The translations under genes and the position numbers were made by a program. A model generated the notes under the pieces. It ran no database searches, had not been told where the DNA came from, and saw nothing but the letters and a program-made list of their open reading frames with translations. This document shows, piece after piece, positions 45,629 through 52,000 of a stretch of DNA of 52,000 nucleotides. The stretch comes from Gnetum montanum (Eukaryota; Streptophyta; Gnetopsida; Gnetales; Gnetaceae), in contig MNCI01004571.1 of the NCBI GenBank assembly GCA_015680685.1, positions 63,544 through 115,543 on the forward strand, written 5' to 3'. How positions within the stretch are numbered: the first letter of the stretch is position 1; each line of letters opens with the position of its first letter.

Positions 45629-47980
45629 ATGTCTTCTTCTTCACACAAAAGCACTTCACTGCCTAGGACTAACACAAGAAGCAATTGGCAGCATAAGAAA
45701 CATGACGTTGATCCACCAATCCCTCAATAGTTTCATGTGGTATATATTAATCCTAATGAATATGTACCCAACTTCACCTTTATTCTCCATCAAGAGAAAC
45801 AACTGTGTTGGCGTGACTTGGAAGGTAACATAGTATTACCTCCCAGCCATTTAGTCCCAAGCATGCTTCTTCGTGCTCTTAGATAAATAAGTATGCAACA
45901 CTTACATGCAGAATATGTCACATAGGACTATGATTCGAGAGACTATCATCCCATAGAGGCACAACGTCAAAGGGATTTGCACCAGGAAAGACACCATAAG
46001 TCTTTGAAGGAAAAATGGTCCAAGGATGCCCTCCACATTTTAAGTGAAATTACGGGTGATGAACCTATCTTAGGTAGTCTCCCACATAATGATGTTCCTC
46101 CCCTTGACTTTGGCCAAGGGGTTGTGTATCAAAACCTTCATTCTACTATTCATAACCCAGGTACTGATATTAATGGACACAAAGTGTCCGAAAAAGAAAC
46201 AAGGAAACATGAAAAAGATGGGCATTTTGATCGCAATCACGATCAAGGAAAAGACCACTGAAGAGAAGGTAGTAGACACCATCATGGTGGTGGTTCTCCT
46301 TCTTCTTCACCTGCATTATCTCCTCCATCCTCTCCTTCAAATGTCCAAATATAGCCATAGAGAAAAAGATCATGAGGATAAGTGCAAGGAAAGTAAGTCA
46401 CAGAAAAAATAGCCAAGATAGAGGACAAGGGCACTCTAGAGAATCACAACATAAAAGAAAGAAGAGTAGGGAATAATGTAGGCATCATAGATACCATGAA
46501 CGAGATGATCATGATGAACCCCTACTCACTACTCGAAGCATGCTAGACATAACTGAGGCTGTGAGAGTTCCAACAAGGCACCAAAGAGATAGTAGGATCA
46601 AGAGGTTAGATATGAATAACATTCCACAATTTGAAGGGGGATATAATGCTGATCCTCAAAATCACTCATAAGAATTTCATGATGTGTGTGCCTTGCAAAA
46701 CATAGAGAATGAGTGGCAAAAACTTAAGTTGTTCCCATGGACACTAGTAAAAGAAGTTGAAAGATGGTATTGATCCTTAGAACTGGAATCGATTCGTAGG
46801 TGGAGTACTATGTTAGAATTATTTAATGATAAGTACCAAATGTACTCCCAGGTGTCTAACCTATGAAAGCAAATCCAAGGATGGAAACAAGAAAGTCATG
46901 AACCCTTGGATGCTTCCATGGGCCACTATTATGCACTATTACATCATTGTCCTAGCCATGGTTATTCATAGTGGAATCAGCTATGCCATCTCGTAGATGG
47001 GCTTAGGCACGAAACGAGACGAACCCTTGGGGCTTATGCCCAAGGAAGGTTACTTGATCTTAGGTTCCATCAAATTCATAGACTACTGGGGCAAGTTGCT
47101 AATGAATAAGGTGAGCTATGAAAGAGAGAAAGTGCGAAAGAATATAATCGAGATCCTTCCCTATGGAAGAATGGAGTAAGATTTTGTAAGGATGAGGAAG
47201 AGTCACCACTCGAAGAGATGGTGAATAGGAAAACCTTGCCTATCCAAAAGTTAACATCAGAAGTATTGGAAAAGGTAGACCAAATGTGGGACTCCCTAGA
47301 TAGTAGGTTTTAAACTATTCTCAAAATAGTAGAGAAGTCTAGAGAGCGAGGTAGCGATCGTGACAAAAGAAAAAAGAGAGAAGCAAAAAATGCACCTAAC
47401 AAGGGTAAGGGAAAAGTTGCTATTATTGAAGAGGTTGTGAACTAAGATACAGAAAATGATAGTGGATGTGAGATATGTCAATACGACCATCCTAAGGGAT
47501 GTTGCCCTATGATCTCACATCTGCAGGAGTCTGGAATATATGCACTTAATCCACGATTAAACAAACGACAAACATCCCAATGGTTACCTTATCCCCAAGG
47601 TGACCCAAGATAGTTCCACCAACCTTTAATGTATTATCCAAGTGGAACTCCACCACAATTGAATGAGCAACATCAACAGTGGAAACACCCACAATCATGA
47701 GGAATGCCACCACCAAGGCAACAATATCCTTACCAGCAACCTGACCCATATGGATATTACGTGCAACATCCAATCTCTCTACATGACTCTATTGGTCACA
47801 TTACTACTCAACATCACTACCAAGCCTGCGAGTACTAATGAACTCCCTCTCCTAGGGGTGATATTCCACAAGTTCACCATCCTTTAAATCTATCCACATC
47901 TCTCCCACCAATAGCTCCATTACCACCTGCTCCAGCAATGCAAGGTGAACTCCCTACTCAGCCATAGCAACGCAATGCCA
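45629..47980 (+). pseudogene. gag region, plus element
   Basis: ATG at 45629 (MSSSSH), matching the minus copy start. Several early stops replace Gln, Trp or other codons. Recognisable pieces are YVPNFTFILHQ, the acidic/His-rich part at 45977-46261, the core RLDMNNIPQFEGGYNADPQ near 46601-46660 and the zinc knuckle CEICQYDHPKGCCP at 47467-47508. The knuckle is intact here but carries a stop in the minus copy. A frameshift near 47175 separates core and knuckle frames. Gln/Pro-rich sequence follows up to the protease. Confidence 0.85.
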
Positions 47981-48024
47981 CAAGGGTTGTTAATCCTCAA
48001 CCTACTATTGGTTCTATCAATCGT

Positions 48025-48570
48025 ATGAAGAAAAGACCTTTTTTCAAAACCAACAGTCCAACCAAGCCTTTGCAACCACAAGCGACTAAGTCTTTGGATG
48101 TCTCCATATCAAATAAAGCTTCAAATCCCCATTCGAGCCTAACACCGCATTCAATGCATACAATCATGTTAACACATGTCATTACCAATTGGATCAAAGC
48201 TGGCTACCTTCCTAACAAATTCTCTGATCCTGGTAGTCCCCTAATATATCTACAAATCACTGGGAATGAGCCATGTAAAGCTCTTTTGGATTTAGGTTAC
48301 AGTGTCAACCTAATATCCCAAGAAATGTACAAGGCTTAGAACCTACCTCCATTAAAAAAGAGCAACATCGATTTAGAGTTGGCCAACCAATCTATCACTA
48401 TTCCCTTGGGATTAGTGAAGGACATTGTTACCACTATTTGTGGATGGTAATATCCAGCTAACTTCATAGTGATTTAAGTGAAAAATAGTAAGGGGGATTT
48501 CCCAATCATAATGGGAAGGGCATGGCTAAGCACTATCGATGCATGCCTAGGAATCCGTAATCTTTTCCTA
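48025..48570 (+). pseudogene. Aspartic protease region, plus element
   Basis: Active-site block CKALLDLGYSVNLISQEMY near 48276-48335, keeping Asp-Leu-Gly, followed by a stop where Trp is expected. The C-terminal block FPIIMGRAWLS lies near 48502-48534. At least three in-frame stops. Confidence 0.85.
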
Positions 48571-48810
48571 GAAATATCTAAGGAAAATACTTTCAGAAAG
48601 ACCAAGAAGAAGAAAGTTCCATGCATCACATACAGTGACACAGGGTGTAATTGCATGCAGAGATCATGGGTTGTGCAAAGTTTAACATTGCCTACATGTA
48701 ATCAATGTGCACAAGTGATCAATATACAAAGGTGCTTATATGCAGTAGCCACATGACAAGAAGACACCTAGTGGCTGATAGCTAATCAAGAAAGTAGCTC
48801 ACTTATATGC

Positions 48811-49098
48811 ATGGAACTAATTGAGGGTTTGACTTGCACTTACATATATAGCATAGATGCATTAGAGCAAGTCCACTGCAAAATTCCAAGTCCTAACCTT
48901 GAAAACATCAACTGGGAGAAGTTGGAAATTCCTAAGAAATTTAAACAAGAGCCCCTAGAGCTAAAACCATTTCCTACTGGTATGGAGTACACATTCCTTA
49001 AGAATGGAAAATCGGTAATCATCAATGCAAAAATTACTCCACAACAAAAAGAGAGTCTGCTAAAGGTAATAAAAAAGTGGTTAAAAGCCTTCACCTAG
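48811..49098 (+). pseudogene. Protease-RT linker, plus element
   Basis: Open 95-codon piece with EPLELKPFPTGMEYTFLKN and VIINAKITPQQKESLL, the conserved stretch before the polymerase. Same frame as protease and polymerase. Confidence 0.8.
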
Positions 49099-49194
49099 TC
49101 ATATTCAAAATTAATTGGAATAGATCCTAGGATATGCCAACATAGGATTTACACTGACTCCTCCATGAAGCCTCGGAAATAACCACAGAGATGA

Positions 49195-50060
49195 TTGAAC
49201 GCAAAGTTGAAGCAAGTAGTAAAAGAAGAAATCGAACAGCTTCTAAAGGCTAGGTTCATATATTCCATTGCTGATAGCAAATGGGTTAGCCCCTTAGTAA
49301 TCATGCCTAAAAAGGGAGGAGAATGGAGGATGTGCATAGATTTTAGGCTCCTAAACATGGCAACATTCAAGGATCACTTTCTGTTGCCATTTGTTGACCA
49401 AGTCTTAGACATAATCGTAGGGCATTGCTATTATAGTTTTTTGGATGGATATAGTGGATACAACCAAATACAAATAGCCCCAGAAGAGCAAGCCAAAACT
49501 ATGTTCACCAGTCCTTGGGGAACATTTGCATATAAGCAAATGCTATTTGGCTTGTGCAATGCCCCTGCAACGTTTCAACACTGAGTTCTAAGCATATTCC
49601 AACAGCAGATAGGAAATGGTGTGGAAGTCTTTATGGATGACTTATCCACTTATGGAGCAAACTTTGATCAAGCCTTGGATCGATTAGAGCAGGTGCTAAA
49701 AAGATGTGTGGAAACTAATTTGAGGCTCAACTAGCAAAAAAGCCATTTGATGGTCCAAGAAGGCGTAATACTTGGGCATAAAATCTCATGTATAGGGATA
49801 GAGGTAAACCCTAAGAAAATCAAAGTCATCCAAGGAATTACCCATCAACCAAAAACTGTCAAAGATATTTGATCATTCCTTGGACACACTGGCTACCATA
49901 GGAGATTCATAGAGAACTTTTAAAAGATTGTCAAACCATTGGTAGAGCTAACGAAAAAGGATGTACCCTTCGAGTGGACCAAGGAATGCGAACTAGCTTT
50001 CCAAACTCTGAAACGGAAACTGGTAGAAACACCCATTCTACAAGTTCCTAACTAGTTCAA
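49195..50060 (+). pseudogene. Reverse transcriptase region, plus element
   Basis: The open part 49195-49584 has KWVSPLVIMPKKGGEWRM, CIDFRLLN, FLDGYSGYNQIQIAPEEQ and FGLCNAPATFQ. A TGA follows. The active site VFMDDLSTYG is at 49627-49656. Later stops include LN*QKS near 49732, shared with the minus copy, and a TGA for the Trp in the DIWSFLGH-type block near 49870. Short PKKG-to-WRM spacing as in the minus copy. Confidence 0.9.
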
Positions 50061-50064
50061 ACCA

Positions 50065-50580
50065 TTCCATGTCATGATTGATGCATCCAAATATGCCTTA
50101 GGATCCGTACTTACATAGTTAGATGATCAGAAACATCCTTATTACATCCATTTTACATGTAAAAGTATCACTGGTAGACACCTTAACTACACTACTACAG
50201 AAAAAGAATTAATGATAGTAGTGTTTACACTAGAAAAGTTTAGATGCTATGTATTAGGATATAAAGTATTCATACACATAGATCATAGTGCAATCTAGTT
50301 CCTCATGAATAATCCAATGGTAAGCCCTCGTATGATAAGATGGCTTGTAATCCTACAAGAGTTCAATTTAATGATGATTGATCGCAAAGGCACTAAGAAT
50401 GTAGTTGCCGATCATTTATCTCAGTTGCACTGGGACAACAAAGAGCATGAGTATCCAGTTTTTGATCATTTTCTTAATGAATTCCTCTTTGCTGGTGTAG
50501 TGAATAACCAATTACCCATGGAGAAAAACTGGTATGGTAGCATTCTTACCTATCACCTTACCCAAAAAACACCATAAGAG
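50065..50580 (+). pseudogene. RNase H region, plus element
   Basis: MIDASKYALGSVL near 50077 keeps the catalytic Asp that is Asn in the minus copy. Stops follow (a TAG after SVLT). The tail with MIDRKGTKNVVADHLSQLHW is in the open piece 50305-50577. Confidence 0.85.
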
Positions 50581-50699
50581 CTCAACCTTAAGAAGAAACA
50601 ATAATTTCTTCACACAGCCAAGTACTTTATGGAGATTACTGGAAAACTTTACAAAGTATGTCCTGATGGCTTGGTATGATGGTGTGTTCCTGATAGAGA

Positions 50700-51760
50700 T
50701 CAACTAAGAGTTCTCCAAAATGCTCATGTGGGCCCTTGTAGGGGTCATTATGCTGGGAGATAAATGGCCATCAAGATCTTGCTTGTAGGGTATTATTGGC
50801 CTACCTTGTTTTGAGACACTCATCAATTCGTCCAATCTTGTGAGCGCTTTCAACATGATGGGGTAATGATTGCTAGAATGGAGGGCCCACAACAATGGAT
50901 TCAACTGTTAGAACCCTTCAACATTTGGGGAATTTATTTCATGGGGTCCATTACACCAATGTCCAATGGAAAAGATTACATCATAGTTGTCATAGAATAC
51001 TTAATGAAATGGGTTGAAGTAGCTGCTGTTAAAGATTTCACATCATCTACAACTGTACAATTTGTTCAACAACAAGTCGTCAATAGGTTTGGTATGCCAC
51101 GTGCACTTATTTTAGACAATGGTACACACTTCATAAGTGCAACGTTTCAAAAGTTAATGCAACGCTTAGGGGTTGAGCATAAATTGACTACACCATACGA
51201 CCCCCAAGTGAATGGTCAAGCTGAGTTCACCAACAGGGAGATTACTAAGATACCAACTAGAACCATTAGCAAATATAGGCAAGACTGGAGCACTAAACTG
51301 AATGATGCTCTTTGGGCGTACCGCTCCACATGGAAAATCCCTATGAGTTAGTGTACAGAAAACTTCTAATGCTCCCTATCCAAACTGATCTCCGTACACT
51401 ATCCATAGCATGTGACCTCAACCTTAACCTTGATCTAGCACAAAAACAAAGGTTGATGAATCTTAACTTGTTAGATGAGAACCAACTAGCTGCCCTATCA
51501 TTTAATGAATTACACAAGGAATTTAATAAACAACATCATGACCTAAAAATTAGGAAAGTTAAGTATCAGCTAGGAGATAAGGTTCTCTATTGGAACCCCA
51601 CACGTGTGTTACAATGTACCAAATTTTAAACACTGTGGAAAGGACCTTACATTATCTATGCAACTTTTCCTTTAGGGGCCATGATGATATATAAACCTAA
51701 GAGCCCAGATAAGAGACTATTAGTCAACATGCAACAAAAGGAAACCTTTCCATGAGTTTA
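50700..51760 (+). pseudogene. Integrase region, plus element
   Basis: The zinc-finger part near 50730-50860 reads GHYAGR, a stop, then VQSCERFQH with the last Cys as Phe. In the core (50866-51351) the first catalytic Asp is Tyr (GIYFMGSI), the second survives (LDNGTHF) and the Glu survives (GQAEFTNREI). The frame breaks at the 16-base deletion near 51345 and resumes with LVYRKLLMLPIQ. The GPY module KGPYIIYATFPLGAM is near 51640-51690. No chromodomain. Confidence 0.85.
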
Positions 51761-52000
51761 GGACAGCCAGAACACATGCTACCTCTGTAGGTGGGCAACC
51801 TTGCTCATTATTTCAGATCTCCTCCTTCCAACTCAGTCATGTGGGAGATGGCCACCTCTACTAACCATTTGAGGCCCTCAGTTCTTTCTAAATTTTTGTT
51901 TTACACATTTTTTTTTGCACATTTCTTTAATCTTTCTTATTTTTTTTTCACCATCATTCATATTTTTACCATTTCTTTGTGTGATTACTTTGTTTTGTTC
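51761..52000 (+). other. Start of non-coding tail, plus element
   Basis: T-rich stretch (51890-51960) like the corresponding part of the minus element near 9100-9200. No gene seen before the window ends. Confidence 0.5.

Larger units (their letters stand above)
44674..52000 (+). mobile_element. Decayed Ty3/gypsy (Athila/Tat-like) gag-pol retrotransposon, plus strand, 3' end outside
   Basis: Order: 5' LTR, primer site, gag, protease, reverse transcriptase, RNase H, integrase. It is the same family as the minus element but in inverted orientation. Protease to integrase stay in one frame from 48025 to about 51350, interrupted by stops. Gag is one frame off because of an indel near 47175. A 16-base deletion near 51345, at a repeated CCCTAT, shifts the integrase end. 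The 3' LTR is not in the window. Confidence 0.85.

Overview
This looks like heterochromatic DNA from a plant with a large, retrotransposon-rich nuclear genome. A gymnosperm would fit, but the sequence does not identify the species. I see no convincing host gene, tRNA or rRNA, and no bacterial features. The window is AT-rich. It is built almost entirely from one family of Ty3/gypsy-type LTR retroelements and their derivatives, with LTRs of about 0.8-0.95 kb that begin TGATGAG and end CTCATCA. A primer binding site complementary to the 3' end of tRNA-Asp and the reverse transcriptase and integrase motifs point to the Athila/Tat side of Ty3/gypsy. The one sizeable assembly gap is 22383-22928. Single N bases sit at 2341, 21175 and 29162.

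Layout. 1-353 is the right end of a plus-strand LTR. 354-5352 is X1, the first of three copies of a long non-gag-pol sequence called the X block here. 5372-7320 is a compound of three LTR pieces, all on the minus strand. 7321-15598 is the decayed gag-pol interior of a minus-strand element whose 5' LTR is 15599-16413. 16414-37594 is X2. It is followed by LTR 37615-38436 and then by X3 (about 38437-44624). 44674-52000 is a second decayed gag-pol element on the plus strand, with its 5' LTR at 44674-45495. Its 3' end lies outside the window.

Read on the minus strand, the LTRs are shared between neighbouring interiors: X3 - LTR - X2 - LTR - gag-pol - LTR - X1. Each X block whose right edge is intact (X1, X2) carries a primer-binding-site-like sequence next to the LTR. 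The X blocks therefore behave either as a large non-autonomous derivative of the gag-pol element or as a segmental duplication that includes an LTR. Each X block contains a solo LTR of a diverged subfamily (the same 5-bp target duplication, CTAGC, in X2 and X3) and one unit of a 1.8-kb sequence. X2 and X3 also contain a LINE-1 C-terminal remnant; X1 is cut off before that point.

In X2 the 1.8-kb unit is expanded to eight head-to-tail copies (19247-36001). The first copy is split by an unrelated insertion (21010-23469) flanked by CAAAA. On the minus strand every unit carries a TATA box, a plant-like start context (AACAATGG) and a 118-codon reading frame that I do not recognise. Ten copies of this frame occur in the window and five are fully open (X1 and units 1, 5, 6 and 8). 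This amplified promoter-plus-ORF module is the most unusual content here.

Both gag-pol copies are dead: stop codons, frameshifts and lost catalytic residues differ between them, and some stops are shared. No gene here is expected to make a functional protein without experimental proof.
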